DNA from: Helicobacteraceae bacterium
GTDB taxonomy: Bacteria > Campylobacterota > Campylobacteria > Campylobacterales > Sulfurimonadaceae
Length of the DNA stretch: 39,677 nucleotides
Assembly (NCBI GenBank): GCA_015488775.1
Contig: WFNF01000071.1
Span: 1-39,677 of the forward strand
Reading direction: 5' to 3'
The number at the start of each line of letters is the position of its first letter. The stretch's first letter is position 1. A model generated the notes under the pieces. That model did no database searches, had not been told where the DNA came from, and saw only the letters and a program-made list of their open reading frames with translations. Below, one piece after another: positions 9,810-19,736 of the stretch. A program made the position numbers and the translations under genes.

Positions 9810-10841
9810 TTATATTACCTCTATAAGGTGTTTTCCACTAGCCTTAGTTCTTCCAATAGATTCTAACTCTAACCCGTTTTTAGATGTAATCTCTAAAAAC
9901 TTATCAAGCTCTTGTTTTTTAACTATACAAAGCAAACCACCCGATGTTTGAGCATCACATAAAATCTCTTTTTGCTCTTTACTCATAGGAGAAATTTTAT
10001 GACCATAACTCTCAAAGTTACGATTTGTTCCACCAGGAACACAACCCATCTCACGATATTTTTTAACATTTTTTAAAGTAGGAACTTTGTTAAATTCAAT
10101 CTCTGCGCTAATATTGCTACCCTCACAAATCTCACTTAAATGACCAAGAAGACCAAAACCAGTTACATCTGTTATAGCAGTAACACTTTGTAGTTGAGAT
10201 ATCTCTCGACCTATTTTATTTATAGTACACATTGCGTCAATTGCAACATCTATATCCCCATCTTCTATCTTACCTTGTTTTTGTGCAGTTGTTAGTATCC
10301 CTATACCAAGTGCTTTGGTAAGAAAAATTTCACAATCCTCTTGAGCCGTGTCATTACGCTTAATATTTTTATTATCAGCTATACCAGTAACAGCCAAACC
10401 AAAAATAGGCTCAGGTGAATCTATACTATGTCCACCAGCAAGAGGGATTCCCGCTTCTTCACAAACACTACGACCTCCATCTATAACCTCACTAGCAGTT
10501 GTAGAGTCTAGTTTATCTATGGGCCAACCAAAGATAGCAATAGCCATTAAGGGTTTACCACCCATTGCGTAGATATCGCTAATAGCATTTGTAGCTGCTA
10601 TACGACCAAAAGTAAAAGCATCATCAACGATGGGCATAAAAAAATCTGTAGTACTTAAAACAGATGTACCATTACCAAGATCATACGCTGCTGCGTCATC
10701 TTTAGTCTCATTTCCAACTAAAAGTTGAGGAAATGGCATCTTTTCTCTTGAAGTTTGTAAAATAGTATCTAGTAATTTAGGTGAAATTTTACAGCCACAC
10801 CCTGCCCCATGACTATATTGTGTAAGTTTTATCTTTTTCAT
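9810..10841 (-). CDS. selD: Selenide, water dikinase (selenophosphate synthetase)
   Basis: SelD makes selenophosphate from selenide and ATP, the selenium donor for selenocysteine tRNA and for 2-selenouridine. The 343-residue product opens with [13 protein letters not shown], the glycine-rich loop with the catalytic position and the lysine. The catalytic residue is Cys, encoded by TGT, rather than the selenocysteine found in some SelD proteins. The AIRS-type core is visible in [27 protein letters not shown] and [10 protein letters not shown]. The gene leads a two-gene unit with selU and is divergent from the HAD phosphatase gene over a 56-base gap that must hold both promoters. No selA or selB is in the window, so use of selenoproteins cannot be judged here. 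Confidence 0.97.
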   Translation of the reverse strand: MKKIKLTQYSHGAGCGCKISPKLLDTILQTSREKMPFPQLLVGNETKDDAAAYDLGNGTSVLSTTDFFMPIVDDAFTFGRIAATNAISDIYAMGGKPLMAIAIFGWPIDKLDSTTASEVIDGGRSVCEEAGIPLAGGHSIDSPEPIFGLAVTGIADNKNIKRNDTAQEDCEIFLTKALGIGILTTAQKQGKIEDGDIDVAIDAMCTINKIGREISQLQSVTAITDVTGFGLLGHLSEICEGSNISAEIEFNKVPTLKNVKKYREMGCVPGGTNRNFESYGHKISPMSKEQKEILCDAQTSGGLLCIVKKQELDKFLEITSKNGLELESIGRTKASGKHLIEVI

Positions 10842-10897
10842 GATGTATAATGTCCTTAGTAATTTAGCGTGAGTTTAACACAAAAAAGGAAAATAAA

Positions 10898-11374
10898 TTG
10901 AATCAAACACAGATAAAAATCAATAACTACGGCAACTTAAATCTAAAACATATAGTTTTAGACTATAACGGAACAATTGCAAAAGATGGCATTTTAAAAG
11001 AGGATGTAAAAAAGTTACTTCCATCATTAAGTAAAATATATACTCTACATGTCATAACAGCAGATACATTTGGAAGCGTACACAAACAAGTTGATGGATT
11101 TGACATAAATGTTAAAGTATTGACAAGTGAAAACCACACCCTTGAAAAAGCTCAATACATAGATAGTTTAAACTCTGCAAATTGCGCTGCTATAGGAAAT
11201 GGAAACAATGACATAGAGATGTTACAATCTGCAAAATTAGCGATTGCTTTAGTTGGTGATGAGGGTTGTGCAACAAAGACACTTTTACAAAGTGACATAG
11301 TATGTAAAAACATAAAAGATGCCTTAGAGCTTTTTTTAAACACTAAACGCCTAATAGCAACATTAAGAAAATAA
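10898..11374 (+). CDS. HAD-family phosphatase related to soluble P-type ATPase domains
   Basis: This 158-residue protein is a minimal cap-less HAD hydrolase. Motif I is DYNGT at 22–26, with Asn in the place of the second Asp. Motif II is a threonine in VITADT (near 54), a lysine lies near 84, and motif IV is GNGNND at 100–105. The DYNGT form is typical of the small proteins annotated as soluble P-type ATPases, whose substrate is unknown. Loss of the general acid/base Asp suggests P-type-like chemistry (slow dephosphorylation) or weak phosphatase activity. The start is TTG, supported by AAGGA seven bases upstream and by the absence of any in-frame ATG before motif I. It is divergent from selD and ends at a shared bidirectional terminator with acs. 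Confidence 0.85.
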   Translation: MNQTQIKINNYGNLNLKHIVLDYNGTIAKDGILKEDVKKLLPSLSKIYTLHVITADTFGSVHKQVDGFDINVKVLTSENHTLEKAQYIDSLNSANCAAIGNGNNDIEMLQSAKLAIALVGDEGCATKTLLQSDIVCKNIKDALELFLNTKRLIATLRK

Positions 11375-11382
11375 TATTACTG

Positions 11383-11412
11383 ATCAAAGCTACATCTTAA
11401 AGTAGCTTTGAT
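11383..11412. terminator. Bidirectional terminator between the HAD gene and acs
   Basis: A perfect 11-bp inverted repeat (ATCAAAGCTAC at 11383–11393 and GTAGCTTTGAT at 11402–11412, 8-base loop) lies between the converging stop codons. It is T-rich on the minus-strand side, so it probably stops both transcripts. Confidence 0.6.
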
Positions 11413-11428
11413 ATTTAAGATATGAAAC

Positions 11429-13387
11429 TTAAGAGTTTACTTTATCTTCAATAATTTTAACAATAGATGGATCTTCAAGAGTAGAGATATCTTGAGTTAT
11501 CTTTTCACCTTTTGCAATTGAGCGTAAGATCCTTCTCATTATCTTACCTGAACGAGTTTTTGGAAGATTTGGTGCAAATACCATATCATCACAAAGAGCG
11601 ATATTTCCTATCTCTGTTTTAATTACTGCATTTATAGCCTTAACTTCTTCAACTTCATCAGCAACCCCATCATCTTGTTTTAAAACAACATAAGCAAAGA
11701 TACCCTCACCTTTTAGCTCATGAGGCTTACCAACAACTGCAACTTCCGCTACATTTGGATGTTTTTTAATAGCTGCTTCAACCTCTGCCGTTCCCATTCT
11801 ATGACCACTTACATTTATAACATCATCTGTACGACCAGTTATAGTTATATAACCATCTTCATCGTAAACAGCGCCATCACCAGTAAAATAAACAGCCTTA
11901 CCATCTTTTTTTACATCACCAAAGTAAGATTTTTTATAACGCTCTTCATCTCCCCAAACATTTCTAATCTGAGCAGGCCAAGGTTTAGTTATACACATAT
12001 ACCCAGTCTCTCCAACTTCAGCTTTTTCACCAGTTTGTGAATCTAATATCTCAGCCATTATTCCAGGAACAGGAAGTGTTGCACATGCTGGTTTTATTGG
12101 GGTAGCACCTGGAAGTGGTGATACTATATGTCCACCAGTTTCAGTTTGCCAGTAGGTGTCAACAATAGCACACTTAGAGTTACCAACTTGTTCATAGTAC
12201 CATCTCCAAGCAGGTGGATCTATTGGTTCACCAACAGTACCTAAAACTTTAAGTGAAGATAAATCATATTTAGATGGTTCATTTTCACCCAACTTATGTA
12301 AAACTCTTATAGCTGTTGGTGCTGTGTAAAATTGATTTATTTTATACTCTTCAACCATTTTCCAAGGGCGACCAGCATCAGGGTAAGTTGGAACACCCTC
12401 AAACATAACAGTAGTTGCGCCCATAGCAAGTGGACCATAAACTATATATGTATGACCTGTAATCCAACCAACATCAGCAGTACACCAATAAGTGTCATTT
12501 TCCTTAACATCAAAAACCCATTCCATAGTCATTTGCGCCCAAAGTATGTAACCTGCACTATTGTGTTGAACACCCTTTGGTTTGCCAGTTGATCCAGAAG
12601 TGTAAAGTAAAAAAAGTGGGTCTTCTGAGTCCATAACCTCTGCTTCACACTTATCACTTTCATTGTTTATAAGTTCATAATATGAGTAGTCACGATTAGC
12701 AATCCACTCTATATCTTCGCCATTTCTTTCAACAACTAAAACTTTTTTCACAGGTGTTGAACCCTCTAAAGCTTTATCAACAACATTTTTAAGCATATAT
12801 GGCTTATCTTTTCTAAACGCTCCATCAGCAGTTATAACCACTTTTGCATCAGCATCTTCGATTCTATCTTTTAGTGCTTCAGCAGAAAAACCACCAAACA
12901 CTATAGAGTGTATAGCACCAATTCTTGCACAAGCAAGCATTGCGTAAGCTGCTTCAGGTATCATAGGCATATATATAACTACCCTATCACCCTTTTTTAC
13001 ATCAAATTTATTTTTAAGAAGATTTGCAAAACGGTTTACATTTTGAAACAGTTGTAAGTAAGTAATAACTTGTTTATCACCTCTATCACCCTCAAAAATA
13101 ATAGCTGCTTTATTTTTTCTTTTATCTAAGTGTCTATCTATACATTGCTCTGCAACATTAAGTTTACCACCTTCAAACCACTTAACAAAAGGGGTATTTG
13201 ATTCATCAAGTACAGATGTAAAAGGCTCTTTCCATGTTATTTTTTCAGAAGCAAAATGTTCCCAAAAGCCTTCATAGTCTTCAGTAGCCCAATCTTGTAA
13301 ATCATTGTACTCGCACATATTTTTAACTCTAGCATTTTTAGAGAACTCTTTATTTGGTTTAAAAACAGGTTTTTTAATTTCGCTCAT
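11429..13387 (-). CDS. acs: Acetyl-CoA synthetase (AMP-forming)
   Basis: Acs activates acetate to acetyl-CoA through acetyl-AMP in the cytoplasm. The 652-residue length matches the family. Visible motifs are the AMP-binding loop [11 protein letters not shown] (262–272), the TYWQTETGG motif (411–419), TGDGA and [13 protein letters not shown], and the C-terminal [10 protein letters not shown] with the catalytic Lys615, the usual target of inhibitory acetylation. The ATG is preceded by AAGGT. It stands alone between the HAD gene and the heptose operon. A predicted sirtuin lies elsewhere in this window; sirtuins reactivate acetylated Acs in other bacteria, but that link here is speculative. Confidence 0.97.
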   Translation of the reverse strand: MSEIKKPVFKPNKEFSKNARVKNMCEYNDLQDWATEDYEGFWEHFASEKITWKEPFTSVLDESNTPFVKWFEGGKLNVAEQCIDRHLDKRKNKAAIIFEGDRGDKQVITYLQLFQNVNRFANLLKNKFDVKKGDRVVIYMPMIPEAAYAMLACARIGAIHSIVFGGFSAEALKDRIEDADAKVVITADGAFRKDKPYMLKNVVDKALEGSTPVKKVLVVERNGEDIEWIANRDYSYYELINNESDKCEAEVMDSEDPLFLLYTSGSTGKPKGVQHNSAGYILWAQMTMEWVFDVKENDTYWCTADVGWITGHTYIVYGPLAMGATTVMFEGVPTYPDAGRPWKMVEEYKINQFYTAPTAIRVLHKLGENEPSKYDLSSLKVLGTVGEPIDPPAWRWYYEQVGNSKCAIVDTYWQTETGGHIVSPLPGATPIKPACATLPVPGIMAEILDSQTGEKAEVGETGYMCITKPWPAQIRNVWGDEERYKKSYFGDVKKDGKAVYFTGDGAVYDEDGYITITGRTDDVINVSGHRMGTAEVEAAIKKHPNVAEVAVVGKPHELKGEGIFAYVVLKQDDGVADEVEEVKAINAVIKTEIGNIALCDDMVFAPNLPKTRSGKIMRRILRSIAKGEKITQDISTLEDPSIVKIIEDKVNS

Positions 13388-13503
13388 ATTTTGACCTTAT
13401 TATTATAAAATTTTGAAAGATTGTAGCAAATTGTATTTCAAAAATGCTTTGAAAAAAGATTAAATTTATCATTTAAGCTAAACAAGACAATTTTTATCCT
13501 CTT

Positions 13504-13527
13504 TAGCTTTAAATTATTTAAAAGCTA
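13504..13527 (-). terminator. Possible terminator downstream of the heptose operon
   Basis: A nearly perfect inverted repeat (TAGCTTTAAAT / ATTTAAAAGCTA) lies just beyond the stop codon of the outer-membrane protein gene. There is no strong T tract after it, so termination is plausible rather than clear. Confidence 0.4.
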
Positions 13528-13536
13528 TAAAAAACT

Positions 13537-14130
13537 TTAAAAGCCGAACTTAACACCAAAGTAAACTGCTCTATTATAAAGCGCATCAAAATCTATAAAA
13601 TTTGTATGTTGTGCTTTATAGCTTACACTTAATCTTGCTCTTTCTATAACTTCAATATCAAAATTTGCATTATATGAAAAGTAATTTTTAGCTGACTCAA
13701 AAGATAAAACTTCAGGAGACGCATAACCATTAGCACCTAGATAAAAATTTACTGGTAAATCAAATGGAAGTCTATACTCAACTTCTAATCCAAAAGGCAA
13801 AGCCAAAAAATTACTTTTATTTAATTGTGTAAACACAAGTTTCATACCAAGACCAACTCTTAAATCTTCTAAATTACCAAGAGGTCTCATCATTAAGAAA
13901 AAAACATCACCCATTCCACCATTTTTATCATAACCATTTGAGTGAGAAGGCGAACCATTTGTGTATTCTAAACCCCAAAATGTTGTATCTGGTTCAATCA
14001 CTTGATTAAATTGTCCCATATCCATAGAAACTTTTGCATTTACATCAACATTGTTTATATTTACCTCTGCATAATGTAACGCAAAAGCTGAACTTGCACT
14101 AACCACTAACATAATCATCTTTTTTAACAT
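13537..14130 (-). CDS. Outer-membrane beta-barrel protein (TIGR04219-like)
   Basis: A 197-residue protein with a signal peptide of about 17 residues (hydrophobic stretch ending in SAFA). Short alternating strands follow, and the C-terminus YFGVKFGF ends in Phe, the classic BAM recognition signal. Size and look fit the family of small Campylobacterota barrels named TIGR04219, though this is recognition by eye. The start overlaps the end of hldE by seven bases and has a strong GGGGGAT ribosome-binding site, so it belongs to the heptose operon. Its function is unknown; context hints at envelope or LPS maintenance. Confidence 0.8.
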   Translation of the reverse strand: MLKKMIMLVVSASSAFALHYAEVNINNVDVNAKVSMDMGQFNQVIEPDTTFWGLEYTNGSPSHSNGYDKNGGMGDVFFLMMRPLGNLEDLRVGLGMKLVFTQLNKSNFLALPFGLEVEYRLPFDLPVNFYLGANGYASPEVLSFESAKNYFSYNANFDIEVIERARLSVSYKAQHTNFIDFDALYNRAVYFGVKFGF

Positions 14131-15542
14131 ATATCCCCCTGTATTTTTTTAATTGTATTTGTAGTACTTTTACCATCTACAAAATCTACTAATTTCAATT
14201 CATTAGCAAATGATGTTCCTACAACCTCTTTACCCTCATAATCTCCACCCTTAACTAAAGTGTAAGGCTCTATCATCTTGATCAAATCATATGGTGTATC
14301 TTCATCAAAAGGAACAACATAATCTACAGCTTCAAGTGCAGCTAAAAGATAGGCTCTATCATCTTGAGTATTTATAGGTCGACTATCTCCTTTTAATCTT
14401 TTTACAGACTTATCAGAGTTTAAACCAACTATTAAGATATCCCCAAAACTTTTTGCTTCTTGTAGGTACTTAACATGACCAACGTGCAATATATCAAAAC
14501 ATCCGTTTGTAAAAACAACTTTTTTGCCACTAAACTTAGCATTTTTCACTATAGTATCTATATCATTAAAAGTTTTTATGTGAGCAGATGAGTCACTTTT
14601 ATGTAGAGATGCTTCATACTCTAAAATCTCATCTTGTGTTACTGTTGCACTACCAATTTTACCAACAACAACCCCAGCTGCAAGATTTGCAAAAACAGCA
14701 GATTCACCTATGCTCTTTCCTACACTTAATGCGTAAGCTATGGAAGCTATAACAGTATCACCAGCACCTGTAACATCATAAACCTCTTTTGCAACAGTTG
14801 GAAATCTTTGGACTTCATCTTGTAGTAAAGCTATTCCATCTTCACTTAATGTTATCATTGATATCTCTAAATCACAAGATTTTTTCAATATATGTAAGGC
14901 TTTTGATAAAGACTCTTCATCTTTTATATCTATAGAAGTTGCTTCACAAGCCTCTTTTTTGTTTGGTGTTAAAAGAGTTGCACCTTTATACTTAGAGTAG
15001 TCACTACCCTTAGGATCAACTAAAATACTTTTTGATTTATCTTTTGCAAGTTTGATTATGTTTTGTGTAAGTTTACTTGTCAATACACCTTTACCATAGT
15101 CACTTAAAACTACTAAATCATATAAATCAATTTTATCTTTTATCTGATCAAATAAAGCATCTTCACTTTGAGATAAGATATCCTCTTTAGACTCTTTATC
15201 ATAACGAAGTATTTGTTGATTTGAAGATATAACTCTAGACTTTTTTGATGTTTTTCTACCATGTTGAGTAACTATGAGTTTGTTTTTAATACCAATACTT
15301 TTAAGCATACCCTTAAGTTCAATAGCAGTTTCATCATCACCAATAACGCTAGCAACACCTACATCACTACCTAAACTTACAAGATTGTTTATAACATTTC
15401 CAGCTCCACCTAAAACAGAACTTTCATTTTTTATGTCTACAACTTGAACAGGAGCTTCAGGAGATATTCTATTTGTATCACCCCAAAGATAATGATCTAT
15501 CATAAGATCACCAACTACTAAGATATTTGGCTTTACACTCAC
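14124..15542 (-). CDS. hldE: Bifunctional heptose 7-phosphate kinase / heptose 1-phosphate adenylyltransferase
   Basis: HldE (RfaE) makes ADP-D-glycero-D-manno-heptose for the LPS inner core. The 472-residue protein is a fusion: a PfkB/ribokinase-type kinase at about 1–315, with GGAGN near 45 and the DVTGAGDT motif (catalytic Asp262), and a cytidylyltransferase-fold domain at about 335–472, with TNGCFDILHVGH (HxGH at 353–356). Both catalytic motifs are intact. The start is GTG overlapping the hldD stop codon in the four-base GTGA arrangement, and the 3' end overlaps the outer-membrane protein gene, so the three genes are tightly coupled. The GmhA and GmhB steps are not encoded in this window. 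Confidence 0.96.
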   Translation of the reverse strand: MSVKPNILVVGDLMIDHYLWGDTNRISPEAPVQVVDIKNESSVLGGAGNVINNLVSLGSDVGVASVIGDDETAIELKGMLKSIGIKNKLIVTQHGRKTSKKSRVISSNQQILRYDKESKEDILSQSEDALFDQIKDKIDLYDLVVLSDYGKGVLTSKLTQNIIKLAKDKSKSILVDPKGSDYSKYKGATLLTPNKKEACEATSIDIKDEESLSKALHILKKSCDLEISMITLSEDGIALLQDEVQRFPTVAKEVYDVTGAGDTVIASIAYALSVGKSIGESAVFANLAAGVVVGKIGSATVTQDEILEYEASLHKSDSSAHIKTFNDIDTIVKNAKFSGKKVVFTNGCFDILHVGHVKYLQEAKSFGDILIVGLNSDKSVKRLKGDSRPINTQDDRAYLLAALEAVDYVVPFDEDTPYDLIKMIEPYTLVKGGDYEGKEVVGTSFANELKLVDFVDGKSTTNTIKKIQGDIC

Positions 15543-16549
15543 TTTTTAACCTCAGTTTCATAAACCCTTTTTATCTCACCAACATACTCTTTTATACCAT
15601 CTTCAAACTCATATCTAGGTTCATACCCTAAAACCTCTTTTGTTTGATCAATATCTGCTTGAGTAAAAAACTGGTAACGACCTATAAAAGGGTTTGGTAT
15701 ATACTCACACTTATAAGATGTGCCTATCTCATCTTGCAATATATCTACCATATCTTGAAAAGATCTTGCTTTTCCAGTTCCTACATTAAAAACACCACTA
15801 ACTTTAGATGTCATAGCTTTAACATTAGCTTGAATAACATCTTCTATATACACAAAATCTCTAAGTATTTTATCTGAGTCTTCAAAAAGCTTTGGATTTT
15901 TTCCACTTAAAAGTTGATGACCAAACTGTATAACCATAGAAGCAGTTGAGTTTTTAAAATACTCTCTTTGACCATAAACATTAAAGTATCTTAAACCTAT
16001 AATATTTATATCAACTTTACCTATATAATCATTTATAAGATGATCCATCATAAGTTTTGAAAATCCATAAACATTTTGTGGAGCTTCACAACCAACTTTT
16101 TGAGGTGAAGCAGCATCACCATAAGTTGCACCACTTGAAGCATAAACCATATTTGCATTATGTTTAACTGCCAAATCTAATAAATCTTTAAAAGCATTAA
16201 GATTTGTTTTGATCATAAGATCTTGCTCTAATGCAGTTGTATCTGAAATGGCAGCTTCATGAAAAATATAATCAAAGTCAAAGTTCTCATCAAGATACCT
16301 TAACATCTCTTTATCATTTATATCTCCACTTATAACCTCACCTCTAAATCCTAAAAGATTTTTAAAATGCCCAAAACTTTTTAAATTTCCATTACTAAGA
16401 GTCTCATTTGATCTAAAACTATCTAAAATTACAACTTTAGCATCTGAATGTTTCTCTTGAAAATAAAATGCAAGATTAGAACCTATAAATCCAGCTCCAC
16501 CAGTTATAAGAATAGTTTTATTTTTTAAATCGTTTTCAATATATTTCAT
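15539..16549 (-). CDS. hldD: ADP-L-glycero-D-manno-heptose 6-epimerase
   Basis: HldD (RfaD) epimerises ADP-D,D-heptose to ADP-L,D-heptose, the last step before heptose transfer to lipid A–Kdo. The 336-residue protein is an extended short-chain dehydrogenase with the Rossmann motif GGAGFIG (16–22), the catalytic serine region YASSGATYGD near 136–145, and YGFSK with Tyr161 and Lys165. It is the first gene of the hldD–hldE–barrel operon. The ATG lacks a strong Shine-Dalgarno. The gap to the divergent cytochrome gene (16550–16690) holds promoters for both directions. Confidence 0.95.
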   Translation of the reverse strand: MKYIENDLKNKTILITGGAGFIGSNLAFYFQEKHSDAKVVILDSFRSNETLSNGNLKSFGHFKNLLGFRGEVISGDINDKEMLRYLDENFDFDYIFHEAAISDTTALEQDLMIKTNLNAFKDLLDLAVKHNANMVYASSGATYGDAASPQKVGCEAPQNVYGFSKLMMDHLINDYIGKVDINIIGLRYFNVYGQREYFKNSTASMVIQFGHQLLSGKNPKLFEDSDKILRDFVYIEDVIQANVKAMTSKVSGVFNVGTGKARSFQDMVDILQDEIGTSYKCEYIPNPFIGRYQFFTQADIDQTKEVLGYEPRYEFEDGIKEYVGEIKRVYETEVKK

Positions 16550-16655
16550 ATAATTTTCACTTTAATATTTTGAATTAATTATAACAAAACTAAGTAAATT
16601 TGCTTAATAATTGCAATGAAGAGCGTAAAGTTATAGATTTTTAAGAATAGTAGAA

Positions 16656-16661
16656 TATAAT
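16656..16661 (+). promoter_or_regulatory. Probable -10 element of the cytochrome c gene
   Basis: A perfect TATAAT stands about 30 bases before the cytochrome start codon, in the T/A-rich setting typical of Campylobacterota sigma-70 promoters. No clear -35 box is seen, as is common in this phylum. Confidence 0.5.
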
Positions 16662-16690
16662 ACGATAACTAAACTATATCACGGAGATTA

Positions 16691-16990
16691 ATGATGAAAA
16701 AAATAGCTCTTTCACTACTAGTAGTAAGTGTATCTTTAATGGCAGCAGATGGTGCAGCTTTATATAAAAAATGTGCAGCATGTCATGGTGCAAAAGCAGA
16801 GAAAAAAGCTTTAGGTAAATCTGAAGTTATTCATACTTGGGATTCAGCAAAAATTGAAGAAACTCTTAAAGGGTATAAAGCTGGAACAACTAACAGCCAT
16901 GGTATGGGTGCACTGATGAAAGGTCAAGTAGCTTCTTACTCTGACGCAGATATTGCAGCAGTAGCAACTTATATTTCAGGTCTAAAATAA
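16691..16990 (+). CDS. Small periplasmic class I cytochrome c (c553-like)
   Basis: A 99-residue monoheme cytochrome: signal peptide of about 18 residues ending in LMAA, the heme c motif CAACH at 28–32, and a C-terminal helix with candidate axial Met residues in HGMGALMKGQ. It is probably a soluble periplasmic electron carrier between the cytochrome bc1 complex and oxidases or reductases. There are two adjacent ATG codons; GGAG lies four bases before the first and seven before the second, so the second (16694) may be the true start. It is monocistronic, with its own promoter and a small terminator hairpin. Confidence 0.92.
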   Translation: MMKKIALSLLVVSVSLMAADGAALYKKCAACHGAKAEKKALGKSEVIHTWDSAKIEETLKGYKAGTTNSHGMGALMKGQVASYSDADIAAVATYISGLK

Positions 16991-16995
16991 ACCCT

Positions 16996-17014
16996 AAGTA
17001 GCTTTATGCTACTT
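16996..17014 (+). terminator. Terminator of the cytochrome c gene
   Basis: A 7-bp perfect stem (AAGTAGC / GCTACTT, 5-base loop) begins five bases after the stop codon. The following T tract is weak. Confidence 0.45.
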
Positions 17015-17134
17015 TAAACTCAGTTTTACTATTTCTACCATAAAAAACACCATAACTTTTAACTTTACAAAAAATCAGCTAAATTAACAGTATATTGCAA
17101 TAACTATAAAATATTTACAAAAAGACTACTATAT

Positions 17135-17168
17135 AAAATGTTTGAGTATTAAAAAACTCAAACATTTT
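17135..17168 (-). terminator. Intrinsic terminator of purL
   Basis: A perfect 13-bp inverted repeat (17135–17147 and 17156–17168, 8-base loop) stands a few bases beyond the purL stop codon. The descending arm on the minus strand ends in TTTT. Between this and the cytochrome gene I see no other feature. Confidence 0.7.
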
Positions 17169-17172
17169 CTAC

Positions 17173-19389
17173 CTATATATCTTGTTCAACTATCTTTTTA
17201 AACTCACCAAAATATGTTGTTTGTAAATCTTCTAAAGATGTAGATATATCATTGATATTTAATTTAGAAGATGAAGTTTTACCTATCTTTTCACAAGAAA
17301 GTTCACCTAGCATAGATTCAAAAGCTTTTTCATTTTCAGGTTTAACTTCAATGATTGCTCTACTCATAGATTCTGCAAAGATATCTCTTTCATCTTTAGT
17401 AGATATAGTTACATCACATCCAATTGAGCTAGTTGCGGACATTTTTGCTAGTGCAATAGCTGCTCCACCAGAACTTAAATCTTTAGCACATTCTAAAAGA
17501 GATTTTTTATTTGCTTCTATAACTAAATCCCAAAGTGCAAGTTCAGCCTTATAATCTATCTTTGGTAAGTTACCAGCAACTTTTCCATAAAGTTCTTTCA
17601 TATAAAGTGAAGCACCAAATTCACTTTCACTTTTACCTACAAGATAAAGTGTATTTCCCTCACTTTGAAAGCTAGACATTAAAACTTTATCTTGATCATC
17701 ATTTACACCAACTGTCGCAATTGCAGGTGTTGGAAAAACTGAAATGCCATTTGTTTCATTATAAAGAGAAACATTACCACCAATAACAGGAGTAACAAGC
17801 TCTGAACAAGCCTCTTTTATACCAAGACAACCCTCAGCAAATTGCCACATAACTTCAGGATTTTCAGGATTACCATAATTTAAACAGTCTGTTATAGCAA
17901 GTGGTCTAGCACCACTCATAGCAACATTTCTTCCCGCTTCCATAACAGCAGCAGCAGCTCCACCTCTAGGATCTATATAACAAAATCTTACATTACAATC
18001 ACTAGACATAGCTAAGGCTTTTCCATTTTCTTTTACTCTTATAACAGAAGCGTCTAACATCCCACCTTTTTTTATTGTGTTTGTTTGAACCATAGAGTCA
18101 TACTGATTATATACCCAAGATTTATCTACTACTTCTACACTTTTTAAAAGTTTATCAAAAGCCCCTTGGTTAGAGATTTTGTCAAAATCTGATAATGTTA
18201 CATCTTTTATCTCATCAAGATAAGCTGGTTTTGAAGTTGGTCTATCTAAAATAGGTGCTTCTTCACTAACTGGATCAACTGGAACATCAGCACACTTTTC
18301 GCCATGCCAAAAAAGTTCCATATTTCCTGTTTCAGTTACCTCGCCAACAACAGCCGCCGCGAGGTCATACTTTTCAAAAATATCTATAATAGCTTGTTCA
18401 CTACCTTTTTTAGCACAAAGTAACATACGCTCTTGTGATTCTGAAAGCATAAAGTCATAAGGTGTCATCCCCTCTTCACGTGCTGGCACTTGATCAAGAT
18501 GCATAATCATACCAGAACCAGAGCGTCCAGCCATCTCAAATGCACTAGATGTAAGACCAGCCGCACCCATATCTTGTATACCAACAACATAGTCAGTTTT
18601 AAAAAGTTCCATACAAGCTTCAAGCAAAAGCTTCTCAGTAAAAGGATCACCAACTTGAACAGTTGGACGAAGAGATTTTGATTCCTCAGTAAAAGAATCA
18701 GAACTCATTACAGCTCCACCAAGTCCATCACGACCTGTTTTACTTCCAACATACATTACAGGGTTACCAGTACCCTCTGCTTTTCCATAAAAGATTTCAT
18801 CACTTTTAGCTATACCAAGATTAAATGCATTTACTAAGATATTACCATTGTAAGATTCATCAAAGCTCATCTCACCACCAATAGTTGGAACACCCATACA
18901 GTTACCATAACCACCTATACCATCAACAACACCACGAACTAAAAATCTTTGATGTTTAGAGGTTTTATCATTGTTAGTTATATTACCAAATCTAAGTGCA
19001 TTTAAAGATGCTACAGGACGAGCGCCCATAGTAAAAACATCTCTCATAATTCCACCAACACCAGTTGCAGCACCTTGGTAAGGCTCTATAAAAGATGGAT
19101 GGTTATGTGACTCCATTTTAAAAACAGCAGCCATACCATCACCGATATCTATAACACCAGCATTTTCACCAGGACCTTGTATAACCCAAGGTGCTTTAGT
19201 TGGAAAACCATTTAAATGTTTTTTAGAAGACTTATAAGAACAGTGCTCACTCCACATAGCTGAAAAGATACCAATCTCAACAAAGTTTGGTTCTCTTTTA
19301 AGTATATCTTTAATGTTCGCATATTCAAGATTTGAAAGTTTATGTTGTTTTAAAACTTCCTCAATATTTTCAATTGGTTGATTTTGCAC
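17173..19389 (-). CDS. purL: Phosphoribosylformylglycinamidine synthase, PurL subunit
   Basis: PurL catalyses the ATP-dependent amidation of FGAR to FGAM in purine synthesis, using ammonia from the PurQ glutaminase with PurS as partner. At 738 residues it is the small PurL type, which needs separate PurS and PurQ. Neither is encoded in this window. Motifs include [11 protein letters not shown] with the active-site His49, KMESHNHPS near 91–99, the GDGMAAVF loop, and the duplicated AIRS halves (GGVGGI-type glycine segments; [10 protein letters not shown] in the second half). The start is GTG with AGGA upstream. It is a single-gene unit with a strong terminator. Confidence 0.97.
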   Translation of the reverse strand: MQNQPIENIEEVLKQHKLSNLEYANIKDILKREPNFVEIGIFSAMWSEHCSYKSSKKHLNGFPTKAPWVIQGPGENAGVIDIGDGMAAVFKMESHNHPSFIEPYQGAATGVGGIMRDVFTMGARPVASLNALRFGNITNNDKTSKHQRFLVRGVVDGIGGYGNCMGVPTIGGEMSFDESYNGNILVNAFNLGIAKSDEIFYGKAEGTGNPVMYVGSKTGRDGLGGAVMSSDSFTEESKSLRPTVQVGDPFTEKLLLEACMELFKTDYVVGIQDMGAAGLTSSAFEMAGRSGSGMIMHLDQVPAREEGMTPYDFMLSESQERMLLCAKKGSEQAIIDIFEKYDLAAAVVGEVTETGNMELFWHGEKCADVPVDPVSEEAPILDRPTSKPAYLDEIKDVTLSDFDKISNQGAFDKLLKSVEVVDKSWVYNQYDSMVQTNTIKKGGMLDASVIRVKENGKALAMSSDCNVRFCYIDPRGGAAAAVMEAGRNVAMSGARPLAITDCLNYGNPENPEVMWQFAEGCLGIKEACSELVTPVIGGNVSLYNETNGISVFPTPAIATVGVNDDQDKVLMSSFQSEGNTLYLVGKSESEFGASLYMKELYGKVAGNLPKIDYKAELALWDLVIEANKKSLLECAKDLSSGGAAIALAKMSATSSIGCDVTISTKDERDIFAESMSRAIIEVKPENEKAFESMLGELSCEKIGKTSSSKLNINDISTSLEDLQTTYFGEFKKIVEQDI

Positions 19390-19542
19390 TGTTAGCTTCC
19401 TATTATGTTACTTTACTTAAAAAGTAGAATTTAAGATGCCATTATAGCTAAAAAAAATTAATTTTTTTGTAAAGTTTTCAAGGTTTTCTAAGCTCAACTG
19501 TAGGACTATAAATATAAACTTATTTATTATTATGGTAAGATT

Positions 19543-19708
19543 AACCCAAATTATGCAATAGAAAACTAAAGAAAGCATCTATCATTATACACAAGGCACA
19601 TTCATAAAATTATTGACCTACCAACAAGATAGGCACAAAGATTTTCTAAACGCCCCTTATGCACAAGCATAGACTCTACTTATTGTTCCCTACTGCATAA
19701 TTTGGGTT
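19543..19708. mobile_element. MITE-like element with 19-bp terminal inverted repeats
   Basis: The element is bounded by AACCCAAATTATGCA and its exact inverse (19543–19557 and 19694–19708). The match extends to 19 bp with one mismatch (to 19561 and from 19690). It is 166 bp long with no complete ORF, so it cannot encode a transposase. The left 70 bases recur at 37732–37801 with 64 identical positions, which shows a dispersed repeat family. No exact target-site duplication is evident; AT-rich TTAA-like sequence flanks both ends. It lies directly upstream of the BamA-like gene. The rest of the 347-base gap (19390–19542) is AT-rich purL promoter DNA without other features. Confidence 0.65.
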
Positions 19709-19736
19709 TAATTAAATTTTACTAAGAGGTGTAACA

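Noticed and set aside
10785-10841. Possible selenocysteine in SelD
   Set aside because: The catalytic position is a TGT cysteine codon; no in-frame TGA is present.
19562-19690. A plus-strand reading frame inside the MITE-like element that looks like a transposase fragment
   Set aside because: It is about 35 codons and stops internally. The same frame is not longer in the second copy, and no transposase motif is visible.
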